The position numbers and the translations under genes are program-made. From Wenyingzhuangia heitensis (GTDB taxonomy: Bacteria > Bacteroidota > Bacteroidia > Flavobacteriales > Flavobacteriaceae): a DNA stretch of 64,000 nucleotides. The notes under the pieces were generated by a model. The model did not search any database. It was not told the DNA's origin and saw only the letters and a list, made by a program, of their open reading frames with translations. The stretch lies in contig NZ_JAASQL010000001.1 of assembly GCF_011762155.1 (NCBI RefSeq), forward strand, positions 806,001-870,000, given 5' to 3'. Each line of letters starts with the position of its first letter. The first letter of the stretch is position 1. Positions 45,363-54,605 of the stretch are shown one piece after another.

Positions 45363-46652
45363 ATGTCAAACACAGCAATATTAGAAATAGAAGGAAAAAA
45401 ATATGAGTTCCCGATTGAAAAAGGTTCGGAGAACGAATTGGCAATTGATATCAAACAGTTGCGAGGAGTAACTGGTGGTGTTACTACAATTGATCCAGGT
45501 TTTAAGAACACGGGATCATGTAAAAGTGCTATTACTTTCTTAGATGGTGAAAAAGGTATTTTACGTTATAGAGGGTATGCTATTGAGGATTTAGCTGAGA
45601 AAGCTTCTTTCTTGGAAGTTTCTTATTTGTTGATTTTTGGAGAATTACCTACTCAGGTAGAGTTGGATAAGTTTGAACAAGATATTAAAAATGAATCTTT
45701 AGTAGATGAAGATATTCATAAAATTTTAGATGCTTTTCCAAAGAATGCACATCCAATGGGAGTGTTGTCATCATTAACAAGTGCTTTGACAGCATTTAAT
45801 CCAAGGTCTGTAGAGATTACGTCTAAAGAAGATATGTATCATGCCATTACTATGTTGATGGGGAAATTTCCTGTGTTAGTATCTTGGTGTATGCGTAAAA
45901 TGAAAGGGGAGCCTTTAGATTACGGAGATATCGACTTAGGTTACGAGGAGAGTTTTGCTAAAATGATGTTTAAGAGACCTAATCAAGAATATAAGTGTAA
46001 TAAAACAATTATTAATGCTTTAGATAAGTTGTTGATTTTACATGCAGATCACGAACAAAACTGTTCTACCTCTACAGTAAGAATTGTTGGTTCTTCTCAT
46101 GCTGGTTTATTTGCATCTATATCTGCAGGTATTTCTGCTTTATGGGGGCCTTTACATGGTGGAGCGAATCAAGCGGTTATTGAAATGTTGGAAGCTATTA
46201 AAAATGATGGTGGAGACTTTGAAAAATACATTACAAAAGCAAAAGATAAAAGTGATCCTTTCCGTTTGATGGGATTTGGGCATAGAGTTTATAAAAACTT
46301 TGATCCTAGAGCGAAGATTATTAAAGTTGCTGCAGAAGAAGTATTAGCAGATTTAGGTATTGAAGATCCTGTGTTAGATGTGGCTAGAGGTTTGTCTGAA
46401 GCAGCATTAAATGATGAGTATTTTAAATCTAGAAACTTATATCCAAACGTAGATTTCTATTCAGGTATTATTTACCGTGCATTAGGGATTCCTGTGGAAA
46501 TGTTTACTGTTTTGTTTGCAATGGGACGTTTGCCAGGTTGGATTGCTCAATGGAAAGAAATGAGAGAAAATAAAGAGCCTATTGGTCGTCCTCGTCAATT
46601 GTATGTAGGTGAGCCATTAAGAGCTTATTCAGAAATTAAAGATAGAAAATAA
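45363..46652 (+). CDS. gltA: Citrate synthase
   Basis: This 429-residue type II citrate synthase has the catalytic histidine regions HADHEQNCSTSTVR and FGHRVYKNFDPRA and an N-terminal beta domain (about 1-60). It condenses oxaloacetate and acetyl-CoA to enter the TCA cycle. Hexameric NADH-regulated forms are usual at this length, but this cannot be shown here. Single gene with an elaborate upstream dyad region. Confidence 0.97.
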   Translation: MSNTAILEIEGKKYEFPIEKGSENELAIDIKQLRGVTGGVTTIDPGFKNTGSCKSAITFLDGEKGILRYRGYAIEDLAEKASFLEVSYLLIFGELPTQVELDKFEQDIKNESLVDEDIHKILDAFPKNAHPMGVLSSLTSALTAFNPRSVEITSKEDMYHAITMLMGKFPVLVSWCMRKMKGEPLDYGDIDLGYEESFAKMMFKRPNQEYKCNKTIINALDKLLILHADHEQNCSTSTVRIVGSSHAGLFASISAGISALWGPLHGGANQAVIEMLEAIKNDGGDFEKYITKAKDKSDPFRLMGFGHRVYKNFDPRAKIIKVAAEEVLADLGIEDPVLDVARGLSEAALNDEYFKSRNLYPNVDFYSGIIYRALGIPVEMFTVLFAMGRLPGWIAQWKEMRENKEPIGRPRQLYVGEPLRAYSEIKDRK

Positions 46653-46675
46653 GCTGTTTTTAGTTTATAATTAAC

Positions 46676-46709
46676 AAATCCCCTTTATTATTAATAATAA
46701 AGGGGATTT
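46676..46709. terminator. Perfect palindromic terminator of gltA
   Basis: A 34-bp perfect palindrome with 17-bp arms and no spacer has a TCCCC/GGGGA core and lies 24 bp after the gltA stop. Confidence 0.88.
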
Positions 46710-46722
46710 TGGTTTTTAGTAT

Positions 46723-46755
46723 AAAAAAAGGATCATTGTTGTAAATGATCCTTTT
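46723..46755 (-). terminator. Intrinsic terminator of accD
   Basis: A 12-bp stem (46726-46737 with 46744-46755) is followed on the minus strand by a U-run, 26 bp past the accD stop. Confidence 0.88.
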
Positions 46756-46780
46756 CTATGTTTTATAAAACAAAAATGTG

Positions 46781-47647
46781 CTATGCTTTGGTTCTAATTT
46801 TAGAGTTAGAAATTAAATCTAAGTATAAGTTGATTTGTTTTTTTAAGTTTTTACGTTCGTATATCGCATCTAAAAATCCATGTTCTAATAAAAATTCTGA
46901 ACGTTGGAATCCTTCTGGTAAATCTTGGCCAGTAGTATCTCTAACGACACGGGGTCCTGCAAAGGCAACTAGTGCGTTAGGTTCTGCAATATTAATATCT
47001 CCTAGCATTGCGTAAGATGCAGTTGTACCTCCTGTTGTGGGATCTGTACATAAAGATATATAAGGAATTTTAGCTTCTGCTAACTGTGTTAATTTTGCAG
47101 AAGTTTTAACCAATTGCATTAAAGACAAAGGGGCTTCTTGCATACGTGCACCACCAGATTTAGAAACCATTAAAAAGGGTACTTTATTTTCTCTGGCATA
47201 ATCAATAGCTCTGGCAATTTTTTCACCTACTACAGATCCCATAGAACCTCCAATAAACGCAAAATCCATAGCTGCAATAACTAAAGGTTTTCCATAAGAA
47301 TTACCAACAGCTGTTCTTACAGCATCTTTTAGTTTTGTTTTTGCTTGTGCATCTTTTATTCTTTCAGGATAAGGTTTGGTATCCTCAAATCCTAAAGAGT
47401 CAACAGAACTTAAATTTTCATTTAACTCTGTGTACTTATTATCGTCAAATAATATTTCAAAATATTCGTTACTCCCTATTCTTACATGGTATCCGTCTTC
47501 TGGGCTAACATATAAGTTCACTTTTAATTCATCAGTGTCAATAATTTTTCCACTAGGAGTTTTGTACCATAAACCTTTAGGTACATCTTTCTTTGCTTCT
47601 GTAGGGGTTTGAATTCCTTTATCACTTCTTTTAAACCAAGCTGTCAT
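46781..47647 (-). CDS. accD: Acetyl-CoA carboxylase carboxyltransferase beta subunit
   Basis: The 288-residue protein has the carboxyltransferase core ([53 protein letters not shown]; each shown here within the visible 125-215 region). It transfers CO2 from biotin to acetyl-CoA in fatty-acid synthesis. The four zinc-ribbon cysteines of the Escherichia coli type are absent: the equivalent positions read T30/G33 and S48/D51. I recall this as a lineage trait of flavobacterial AccD, not decay. Confidence 0.95.
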   Translation of the reverse strand: MTAWFKRSDKGIQTPTEAKKDVPKGLWYKTPSGKIIDTDELKVNLYVSPEDGYHVRIGSNEYFEILFDDNKYTELNENLSSVDSLGFEDTKPYPERIKDAQAKTKLKDAVRTAVGNSYGKPLVIAAMDFAFIGGSMGSVVGEKIARAIDYARENKVPFLMVSKSGGARMQEAPLSLMQLVKTSAKLTQLAEAKIPYISLCTDPTTGGTTASYAMLGDINIAEPNALVAFAGPRVVRDTTGQDLPEGFQRSEFLLEHGFLDAIYERKNLKKQINLYLDLISNSKIRTKA

Positions 47648-47680
47648 AATTATTCATTTTAATAGTAGGGCAATTTACTA

Positions 47681-47719
47681 AAAAAAATAGAGAAACTGTA
47701 TAAAAACAGTTCCTCTATT
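47681..47719 (-). terminator. Intrinsic terminator of fbaA
   Basis: A 14-bp stem with one mismatch (47686-47699 with 47706-47719) is followed on the minus strand by a U-run (47687-47681). It separates fbaA from accD. Confidence 0.82.
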
Positions 47720-47750
47720 AAGTGTTATAAAAAAGTTATAATCTGATTGA

Positions 47751-48818
47751 TTATAAAGTGTTTACGTTGTTTAAGTCTGTAAAAGCTTTAATTAAACGAG
47801 CTTTTAAAGTCTCTTCACCTTTACGTAACCAAACTCTTGGGTCGTAGTATTTCTTGTTAGGTGCATCAGCTCCAGATGGGTTACCAATTTGAGAAGCTAA
47901 ATAGTCTGCGTTTGCAGCAAAATAGTCTCTAATTCCTTCCATAAAAGCATATTGTAAATCAGTATCAATATTCATTTTAATAGCTCCGTATCCAATAGCT
48001 TCTCTAATTTCTTCAACAGAAGATCCAGAACCACCGTGGAAAACAAAATCAATAGGGTTGTGTCCTAATCCGTGTTTCTTTTCGATGAATTTTTGAGAGT
48101 TATCTAAAATTTTTGGAGTTAATTTTACGTTTCCTGGCTTGTAAACACCGTGTACGTTTCCAAAAGCAGCAGCTACGGTAAATCTAGGAGAAACTTCTGA
48201 TAATTGCTCGTAAGAGTAATTTACTTCTTCTGGTTGTGTGTATAATTTAGATTCATCAACATCAGAGTTGTCAACACCATCTTCTTCACCTCCAGTGATT
48301 CCTAATTCAATTTCTAAAGTCATTCCCATTTTATCCATACGAGCTAAATACTCTTTACAGATAGCAATGTTTTCTTCTAATGGCTCTTCAGATAAATCAA
48401 TCATGTGAGAAGAGAACAAAGGTGCTCCAGTTTCAGCAAAGTGCTTTTCAGATGCATCTAATAAACCATCAATCCAAGGTAATAATTTTTTAGCAGCGTG
48501 GTCTGTATGTAAAATTACAGGTACTCCGTAAGCTACAGCTAATTCATGTACATGTTTTGCTCCAGCAACACTTCCGGCAATAGCAGCTTTTTGATCTGTA
48601 TTGTCTAATCCTTTACCTGCATTAAAAACACCACCTCCGTTAGAAAATTGAATAATTACTGGTGAGTTTAATTCTTTAGCAGTTTCTAAAACTGTGTTAA
48701 TTGTATTGTTACCTGTTACGTTAACAGCTGGCAATGCAAATTGTTTTTCTTTAGCTAATCTAAAAATCTCTTGAACTGCATCTCCTGTAGCAACTCCTGG
48801 TTTGATATTGTAACTCAT
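47751..48818 (-). CDS. fbaA: Class II fructose-bisphosphate aldolase
   Basis: The 355-residue protein has zinc-binding LHTDHAAKK, ELGITGGEEDGVDN and HGGSGSS segments, as in class IIA aldolases such as FbaA. It interconverts fructose-1,6-bisphosphate with dihydroxyacetone phosphate and glyceraldehyde-3-phosphate in glycolysis and gluconeogenesis. It has its own promoter element and terminator. Confidence 0.97.
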   Translation of the reverse strand: MSYNIKPGVATGDAVQEIFRLAKEKQFALPAVNVTGNNTINTVLETAKELNSPVIIQFSNGGGVFNAGKGLDNTDQKAAIAGSVAGAKHVHELAVAYGVPVILHTDHAAKKLLPWIDGLLDASEKHFAETGAPLFSSHMIDLSEEPLEENIAICKEYLARMDKMGMTLEIELGITGGEEDGVDNSDVDESKLYTQPEEVNYSYEQLSEVSPRFTVAAAFGNVHGVYKPGNVKLTPKILDNSQKFIEKKHGLGHNPIDFVFHGGSGSSVEEIREAIGYGAIKMNIDTDLQYAFMEGIRDYFAANADYLASQIGNPSGADAPNKKYYDPRVWLRKGEETLKARLIKAFTDLNNVNTL

Positions 48819-48849
48819 TATATAATTGATTTAATTGAATTAATGACAA

Positions 48850-48857
48850 CAAAAATA
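48850..48857 (-). promoter_or_regulatory. Promoter -7 element of fbaA
   Basis: On the minus strand this reads TATTTTTG, an exact TAnnTTTG, 31 bp before the fbaA ATG. Confidence 0.55.
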
Positions 48858-48917
48858 GGCATTTTTAAGGGAAATAATAGGAGGGTGTGTACTTCTTTAT
48901 ACGAAAACGATATCGTA

Positions 48918-51407
48918 CTAGAAAGGATAGTTGATACCGATGTTTAATACGGATTCGTTTAATCGGTAGTTAGATAGCCATTTGTTTTCGTCTAAATAAG
49001 GTTCAAAAGTCTTAAAGGCTAAATCTAATCGTAATACTAAAAAGTTAAAATCATATCGTATACCAAAGCCTGTTCCTAAGGCTATGTTTTCTAAAGATTT
49101 AAAACTGTCAAAAATTTCATCGTCAGATGCTGCAGAAGAGCTAGGTAAATTCCAAATATTACCTGCATCGGCAAAAACGGCTCCGTGAATACTATTGATA
49201 ATTTTAAAACGATATTCTAAACTAGAAAGTATTTTAAGGTTACCAATGTTAAATTCTAATCCAGAGTTAGAGCTTCCAGGACCTAATTCATAAGTTTTCC
49301 AAGCTCTAATATCGTTAGATCCTCCAGCAAAATAACTAGTGATAAAAGGAATGTCTTTGTTTTTTCCTGTGGGAATTGCAATCCCGACAAAGGTTCTAAA
49401 TGCTAGTGAATTGTTAATGGATTTACTCCAGAATTTTCGATAATCAATATCTATTTTCACAAATTCTGAAATAGGAATTTTCTCAAATATTTTTTGATTG
49501 TTTTCTTCTTTTAAAAAGAAACTATTTACATTACCAGAAGAGCTTATTTTGGTTTTAAAAAAGTTGTAATTAGTGTCCGATAAACCTCGTCTACTGTTGT
49601 GTTCAAAAGAATAGGAGGTTGCAGGAATAATATTGTTACTGGTAATGATATCTTCTCTTTTGGCAATATTTTTTAATGTGGTATATTCTTCTGGATTGCT
49701 ACTAGCAAAACTATTAGGAACGTTGTTAAGAAAGCTAGAAGCGTTATTTATAGTTAAGTTGTAATTAGGGTCTATTAAAGGTTTGATTTCAGAAATTTTT
49801 CTAAACTCAGAACTATAAATATCAAAGTAAGATTCAGGGTTTAAATTGTTAATAAACTGCAAATTTAACAATTCTATATTGTGTGTGTTTTTGCTAGAGG
49901 ATTTCCATGTGTAGTTTATAACACCACTTACTTTTTGTTTGTCTAATCCAATGTTTTTCTGAAAACTAGTACCAATGGTTACCTTGGTTTTAGGAGTCAT
50001 AGTTCTAGGGATGATGTTACTTATAAAAGGAAAAATAAAACGAGGAAATTCCAAAGAAATATCAACCCCTACTTCATATGCATTAAAGCTTGCAGAGTCT
50101 TCTCCACTAACTTTAGTGGCAGTGTCAAAAATACTTCCTTGTAAAGAAAGTTGAAAAATTTCAGCTCCTTTAAATAAGTTTCTATTGATAAAACTAAATC
50201 CACCAGAAAGACCTAATTGTTTAATGTTAGAGTGAATAATTTCGGTATTAATTCCTACTCCATATTTTTTTTGAGGTGTTAATACAATAGTGGTTGTCAG
50301 TTTGTTGTTGGCTAATTCTTTATGTGATATTTTAATAGATTTGAAATTATTTAAAGATCTTAAGTGGTCTCTTGTTAGCTCAACATTTTGATCACTATAC
50401 ACTTGGTTGGGTTCTATAAATATAGAATTGCTTAGTGTTTTTGTCTTGTGTTTTAGTTTGTTGTGTGCGTAAAAATCTATAAAGTTGTAACTCTTTTTAA
50501 TGTCATAAGGGCTGTTTCTTGTTTGGTAGCTATAATCAGTATAAACATTGACCTTTTGAATGGTTTGTATTTTGGTAGGCAATTCAATAATCTCGTTTCC
50601 TTTTTTTATTTTTCGATTATCGATATGAATTTCTACAGGTGTAATATTATTGCTAGCTAAAGTGTCTATTTCTCTAAAACTAACCAATCCCTCGCTAAAA
50701 TGATAAAACCCGTTGTTTCTTAAAGTAGTGGTTATTTTAGAAACAGTATTTTTAAAATTTTCTAAATGATATTGTTGTCCTTTTTCTAGGGGCAATCTAT
50801 TTAAGTTTTGGTTTAAAGTTTCTTTAACTGAGGCAGAGCTAATTTGATAATTAATGTCTCCTATATAAAAAGGGCTGTTTTTGGTAATGTTATAAATAAC
50901 GTTGGCTTTTTTAACATCGTTTATAACGGTTGTTTTAACCACAGCATTAAAATAACCATTGTTAAAAAAATGAGTTCTTAGGTTTTGTTCTGTTTGTTTT
51001 GTTTTTGAGGAGTTTAAAATAACGGGAGCTTCCCCTTTGGCTAAGAACCAATCATTAAGTTTTTTTCTTTTGTTTAGTAGTTTTAATGTTTGCTTTTTTG
51101 ATAAAATTTTATCTCCTAGATTATTTCTATCTACAAACGCTTTCATTTTTTCTTGATGAATAGAATCGTAGTTAACATCTCCTATATTGTATATGTGAAT
51201 CCCTAAAGGAATTCCTAAAACAGTATTGTTAGGTCTCTGAATTAAATAAGAGGTGATGTCTAGATCAGAAGTTTTGTTGCCATCAATTTTAATGGTGTTT
51301 TGATCTAGTAGTTGCTCATTTTTTTTAACGTACTTGGTCGTGTTACAAGCAGTAAGTATAATACTGAGTAACAAATAAGGGGTAATTTTAAAAAAGTGTG
51401 ATTTCAA
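48918..51407 (-). CDS. tamL: Omp85-family lipoprotein TamL (BamA/TamA-like)
   Basis: The 829-residue protein has a lipobox LTAC (Cys21) followed by NTTKYVKKNEQLL. POTRA-like repeats (about 40-390; RTHFFNNGYFNAVV, LRNNGFYHFS) precede an Omp85 beta-barrel with SYFAGGSNDIRAW, the conserved lid-loop region, and a C-terminal NIGINYPF. TamL is the Bacteroidota lipoprotein version of TamA and helps insert outer-membrane proteins. The usual partner tamB is not seen in this window. It is divergent from a SPOUT methyltransferase gene. Confidence 0.88.
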   Translation of the reverse strand: MKSHFFKITPYLLLSIILTACNTTKYVKKNEQLLDQNTIKIDGNKTSDLDITSYLIQRPNNTVLGIPLGIHIYNIGDVNYDSIHQEKMKAFVDRNNLGDKILSKKQTLKLLNKRKKLNDWFLAKGEAPVILNSSKTKQTEQNLRTHFFNNGYFNAVVKTTVINDVKKANVIYNITKNSPFYIGDINYQISSASVKETLNQNLNRLPLEKGQQYHLENFKNTVSKITTTLRNNGFYHFSEGLVSFREIDTLASNNITPVEIHIDNRKIKKGNEIIELPTKIQTIQKVNVYTDYSYQTRNSPYDIKKSYNFIDFYAHNKLKHKTKTLSNSIFIEPNQVYSDQNVELTRDHLRSLNNFKSIKISHKELANNKLTTTIVLTPQKKYGVGINTEIIHSNIKQLGLSGGFSFINRNLFKGAEIFQLSLQGSIFDTATKVSGEDSASFNAYEVGVDISLEFPRFIFPFISNIIPRTMTPKTKVTIGTSFQKNIGLDKQKVSGVINYTWKSSSKNTHNIELLNLQFINNLNPESYFDIYSSEFRKISEIKPLIDPNYNLTINNASSFLNNVPNSFASSNPEEYTTLKNIAKREDIITSNNIIPATSYSFEHNSRRGLSDTNYNFFKTKISSSGNVNSFFLKEENNQKIFEKIPISEFVKIDIDYRKFWSKSINNSLAFRTFVGIAIPTGKNKDIPFITSYFAGGSNDIRAWKTYELGPGSSNSGLEFNIGNLKILSSLEYRFKIINSIHGAVFADAGNIWNLPSSSAASDDEIFDSFKSLENIALGTGFGIRYDFNFLVLRLDLAFKTFEPYLDENKWLSNYRLNESVLNIGINYPF

Positions 51408-51430
51408 AAAACAACTATTTTTTTTTCAAA

Positions 51431-51466
51431 AATAAGCATTAAATAGGTGACTGAGTAATGCTTATT
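51431..51466. promoter_or_regulatory. Dyad in the tamL / SPOUT methyltransferase intergenic region
   Basis: Perfect 11-bp arms (51431-51441 AATAAGCATTA with 51456-51466) are separated by 14 bp. They sit between the two divergent starts at 51407 and 51507. It could be a shared operator or a leader hairpin. Confidence 0.5.
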
Positions 51467-51506
51467 GATTTTTAGTATTAAATTTGATTTTTAAATAAAT
51501 TACACT

Positions 51507-52250
51507 ATGCCGATTTCTAAAAATCAAATCAAATTAATAACGAGTTTACAGCAAAAAAAGTATAGAACAAAAGAAGGTCTTTTTGTGGCAGAGGGCATTA
51601 AAGTGGTGGGTGAATTTTTAAAATCGGATTTTCATTTACATAGTTTGTATTGTACGGATGATGTTTTAGAAATGTATAAATCTTATCAGCCTACCATAAT
51701 TTCGGAAATGGAATTAAGGAAGATAAGCGTTCTAAAATCTCCTAATAAAATAGTCGCACTTTTTAGCATTCCAGAAACTCCTTTGTTAGAGGATTCTGGT
51801 TTAAAAGTAATGTTGGATGAAATTAATGACCCTGGTAATTTAGGAACTATTATTAGATTGTGCGATTGGTTTGGAGTAAAAGAATTGATTTGTAGTAATA
51901 CTACGGTAGATTGTTACAATACTAAAGTTGTGCAGTCTACCATGGGGTCTTTAACTAGGGTAGTGGTAAAATATGTAGACTTAGTGGACTATATAAAAAA
52001 TGCTAAACAATCTTTTTATGTAACCGACATGGAAGGGCAAAGTGTGTATGGTGCTAAATTACCAGAAGATGGAGTTGTGATTATGGGGAACGAGGCAAAT
52101 GGTGTAAGTGCTGAAGTAGAAGCTTTGGTACAGAAAAAAATAACCATTCCTAGGTTTGGAGAAATTCAGCAAACCGAAAGCTTAAATGTAGCAACAGCTA
52201 CTGCAATTATTTTAAATGAATTTAGAAGAGCTACTGGAAAGTTAGGGTAA
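51507..52250 (+). CDS. TrmH/SpoU-family RNA 2'-O-methyltransferase
   Basis: The 247-residue protein has an N-terminal substrate-binding domain (YRTKEGLFVAEGIKVV) and a SPOUT knot with motif 1 NDPGNLGTIIR, motif 2 VIMGNEANGVS and motif 3 SLNVATATAI. It methylates a ribose in rRNA or tRNA using S-adenosylmethionine. Target nucleotide unknown; RlmB-like rRNA methylation is one possibility. Its 3' end overlaps the convergent porT coding sequence by 20 bp. Confidence 0.9.
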   Translation: MPISKNQIKLITSLQQKKYRTKEGLFVAEGIKVVGEFLKSDFHLHSLYCTDDVLEMYKSYQPTIISEMELRKISVLKSPNKIVALFSIPETPLLEDSGLKVMLDEINDPGNLGTIIRLCDWFGVKELICSNTTVDCYNTKVVQSTMGSLTRVVVKYVDLVDYIKNAKQSFYVTDMEGQSVYGAKLPEDGVVIMGNEANGVSAEVEALVQKKITIPRFGEIQQTESLNVATATAIILNEFRRATGKLG

Positions 52251-52878
52251 GTAATATTGCTCTAGATTTTAAACTATTCAAGCTGTTTTTAGCCGTAGTT
52301 CCTAGTCCTTTGTATTCATTATTAAATCCGTATATACCTCTAATAGAAGGAGAGAATTTAAAGTAAGGAAAATAGAAATGAGTCCCTAAAGCAATTTCTC
52401 CCATAAAATTGTGTTTTGTTAAAACAAAATCATTAGGCTTTGCTCCTCCATCTCCAATATTTTTTTCAGCTGTAAAATTATAATTATAAGAAATTCCTGT
52501 AGAAAAATAAGCGCTTACATTGTTAATTCTTTGGGTTGTGAATTTAAATGAGATGGGTAGATGAAAATGTGTGGTTGGCATTTGAATGGTTTCATTTGCC
52601 AAAGTAAGTTTATTGGTGCTGCTTAATACTCCGGGTTCTGCTATTACGCTTATGTAGTTGTTTAAGTGTAAATCTGCCAATACACCTAATTGAAAACCTA
52701 CACCAGGGGTAATGGATGCATTACTTGCTTTTATAGCGTAGCCTTTGTAATGTAGTCCTAAGTAATAACCATATCGAAGAGGTTTATTATCAAAGTTTTC
52801 TAATTGCGTAATTTTTTCTTTTTGTGCATAACTAAATGTACAAGTTAAAAAAAGAAAGAAGGCAATAAGACGTATCAT
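52231..52878 (-). CDS. porT: T9SS/gliding outer-membrane protein PorT (SprT)
   Basis: The 215-residue protein has a signal peptide (cleavage near residue 18) and an eight-stranded-barrel-like beta pattern ending in an aromatic-containing strand (ILLTLTFQ). Length and gene order, directly after ubiE, match the PorT family needed for type IX secretion. Its start overlaps the ubiE stop as TAATG, indicating translational coupling. The two T9SS-tailed proteins in this window would depend on this system. Confidence 0.85.
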   Translation of the reverse strand: MIRLIAFFLFLTCTFSYAQKEKITQLENFDNKPLRYGYYLGLHYKGYAIKASNASITPGVGFQLGVLADLHLNNYISVIAEPGVLSSTNKLTLANETIQMPTTHFHLPISFKFTTQRINNVSAYFSTGISYNYNFTAEKNIGDGGAKPNDFVLTKHNFMGEIALGTHFYFPYFKFSPSIRGIYGFNNEYKGLGTTAKNSLNSLKSRAILLTLTFQ

Positions 52879-53606
52879 TATTTGGTAGCTTTATAAATGG
52901 TAGATACTCCAAAAGTAACAGGAATATCTTGAACATTGTTAAATCCGTTATTTTTTAATATTGTGTTAAAAGCTTCTCCATAAGGAAAAGAGTTTGCGGA
53001 TTCTGATAAATAAGAATAAGCAATTTTGTCTTTAGAAAATAATCTACCTACCAAAGGTAAAATTACTTTACTGTGAAATTGATATCCTTGTTTAAAAGGA
53101 AATTGCGTGGGTACTGATGTCTCTAAAACAATAAAAATCCCCTCTGGTTTTAAAACTCTGTGTATTTCCTGAAGCCCTTTGTTTAAATGTTCAAAGTTCC
53201 TAACACCATAAGAAACGGTAATGGCATCAAAAAAATTGTCTTCATAAGGAATGTTTTCAGAATCTCCTAATACTAATTCTATGGTGTTTTCTAATCCTAA
53301 GGTTTTAACTTTTTCTTTTCCTACTTCTAACATTCCTGCAGAAATATCCAAACCAACAACTTTTGCGGTGGGAATGGCTTTACTTTCCATAATAGCCAAA
53401 TCTCCTGTACCAGTAGCAATATCTAGTATTTTTTCAGGATTTGTAGCTTTTACAAGTGCGACTACTTTTTTTCTCCATTTCACATCAATTCCAAAAGTTA
53501 TGACTCTGTTTAAGCCGTCATAATTTCCAGAAATATTGTCAAACATATTTGCTACCTGGTCTTTTTTGGTAGCGTTAGAGTCTTTGTAAGGTTTAATGGT
53601 AGACAT
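52878..53606 (-). CDS. ubiE: Demethylmenaquinone methyltransferase UbiE/MenG
   Basis: The 242-residue class I methyltransferase has SAM-binding motif [11 protein letters not shown] (61-71), [10 protein letters not shown] and LGDSENIPY, plus the family VSYGVRNFE. It methylates demethylmenaquinone in the last step of menaquinone synthesis, the only quinone expected in this phylum. Middle gene of nfu-ubiE-porT. Confidence 0.95.
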   Translation of the reverse strand: MSTIKPYKDSNATKKDQVANMFDNISGNYDGLNRVITFGIDVKWRKKVVALVKATNPEKILDIATGTGDLAIMESKAIPTAKVVGLDISAGMLEVGKEKVKTLGLENTIELVLGDSENIPYEDNFFDAITVSYGVRNFEHLNKGLQEIHRVLKPEGIFIVLETSVPTQFPFKQGYQFHSKVILPLVGRLFSKDKIAYSYLSESANSFPYGEAFNTILKNNGFNNVQDIPVTFGVSTIYKATK

Positions 53607-53615
53607 AAATAAGGA

Positions 53616-54509
53616 TTAACCGTTGGCAGCAATTACGCTGTTTATTTTATTAGGTAGCATTTCTTTTAACATGGTTTCTATTCCATTTTTTAAAGTAATA
53701 GTAGAAGATGGACATCCGCTACAAGCTCCTTGTAAAATTACATAAACATCTTTGGTGTTTTCATCGTAATTCTGAAAAACAATATTTCCTCCATCATTAG
53801 CAACAGCAGGTTTAACATGCTCTTCTAAAATATTTGCTATTTCTAAAGAAACTCCTTCTAGGTTTTCTATAGGAGTAGCTTCAATTTCTACTTTTGCTTT
53901 TTCAATAGAAGTATCAATAATGGTTTTTCCTGATTGAATATACTCTTTTAAGAAACTTCTTAATTGTGTGTTTATTTCTCCCCATTCTATCATCTCATTT
54001 TTGGTGATAGAAACATAGTTCTCAGAAATATATACTTCTTTTACAAAAGGGAATTCGAATAAAACTTGAGCTAGAGGAGAATTTTTAGTTTCTTCTGCAG
54101 ATTTGTATTCATTGTCGTCTGGAGTTAACATTTTGTTACAACCAAATTTCATTACCATTGGGTTTGGTGTGCTTTCTGCATACACTTCAATAGCTACTTT
54201 TCTAGTTTCAGCTTTGTCGGTAACAATGGTGTTTCCTTCGTTTAAGTAGATTTCAATTAATTCTTTAATATCATTCTGAATATCACTCCATTCAACAATA
54301 TCGTATTTTTCTATAGCGATAAAATTAGCACTGATAAAAATTTTACTGACAAAAGGAAGTTTAAATAACTCTTGAGATACAGGAGATTCTTTAGCTTCGT
54401 CAATGTTATTAAACTGATAACTACCTCCTTGGGTGATTTGATTGTTGCTAACAAACTTAACAATGGAAGGATTGTTAGTTCCTTCTATATTTATTTTATG
54501 TGTACTCAT
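53616..54509 (-). CDS. NifU-family Fe-S scaffold with duplicated Nfu N-domain
   Basis: The 297-residue protein has two tandem Nfu N-terminal domains (about 4-92 and 106-192). Each has a NP(S/M)(I/V)(V/M)KF start, a SP(V/L)(S/A)Q(E/V)LF(K/E)(L/F)PFV segment and an EW motif. A C-terminal NifU domain (about 222-292) carries the cluster-binding C263-SG-C266 and AVANDGGNIVF. It carries Fe-S clusters to target proteins in the cytoplasm. It lies 9 bp before ubiE. Confidence 0.92.
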   Translation of the reverse strand: MSTHKINIEGTNNPSIVKFVSNNQITQGGSYQFNNIDEAKESPVSQELFKLPFVSKIFISANFIAIEKYDIVEWSDIQNDIKELIEIYLNEGNTIVTDKAETRKVAIEVYAESTPNPMVMKFGCNKMLTPDDNEYKSAEETKNSPLAQVLFEFPFVKEVYISENYVSITKNEMIEWGEINTQLRSFLKEYIQSGKTIIDTSIEKAKVEIEATPIENLEGVSLEIANILEEHVKPAVANDGGNIVFQNYDENTKDVYVILQGACSGCPSSTITLKNGIETMLKEMLPNKINSVIAANG

Positions 54510-54527
54510 ATCTCAAAAAAATTTGTA

Positions 54528-54535
54528 CAAAAGTA
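54528..54535 (-). promoter_or_regulatory. Promoter -7 element of the nfu-ubiE-porT operon
   Basis: On the minus strand this reads TACTTTTG, an exact TAnnTTTG, 18 bp before the nfu ATG. Confidence 0.55.
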
Positions 54536-54605
54536 GGGTATTTATATTTAATTACGGTCTAAATTTATAGGTTGCTCTTAGAGATAACTACTCTAAATAA
54601 TCAAC

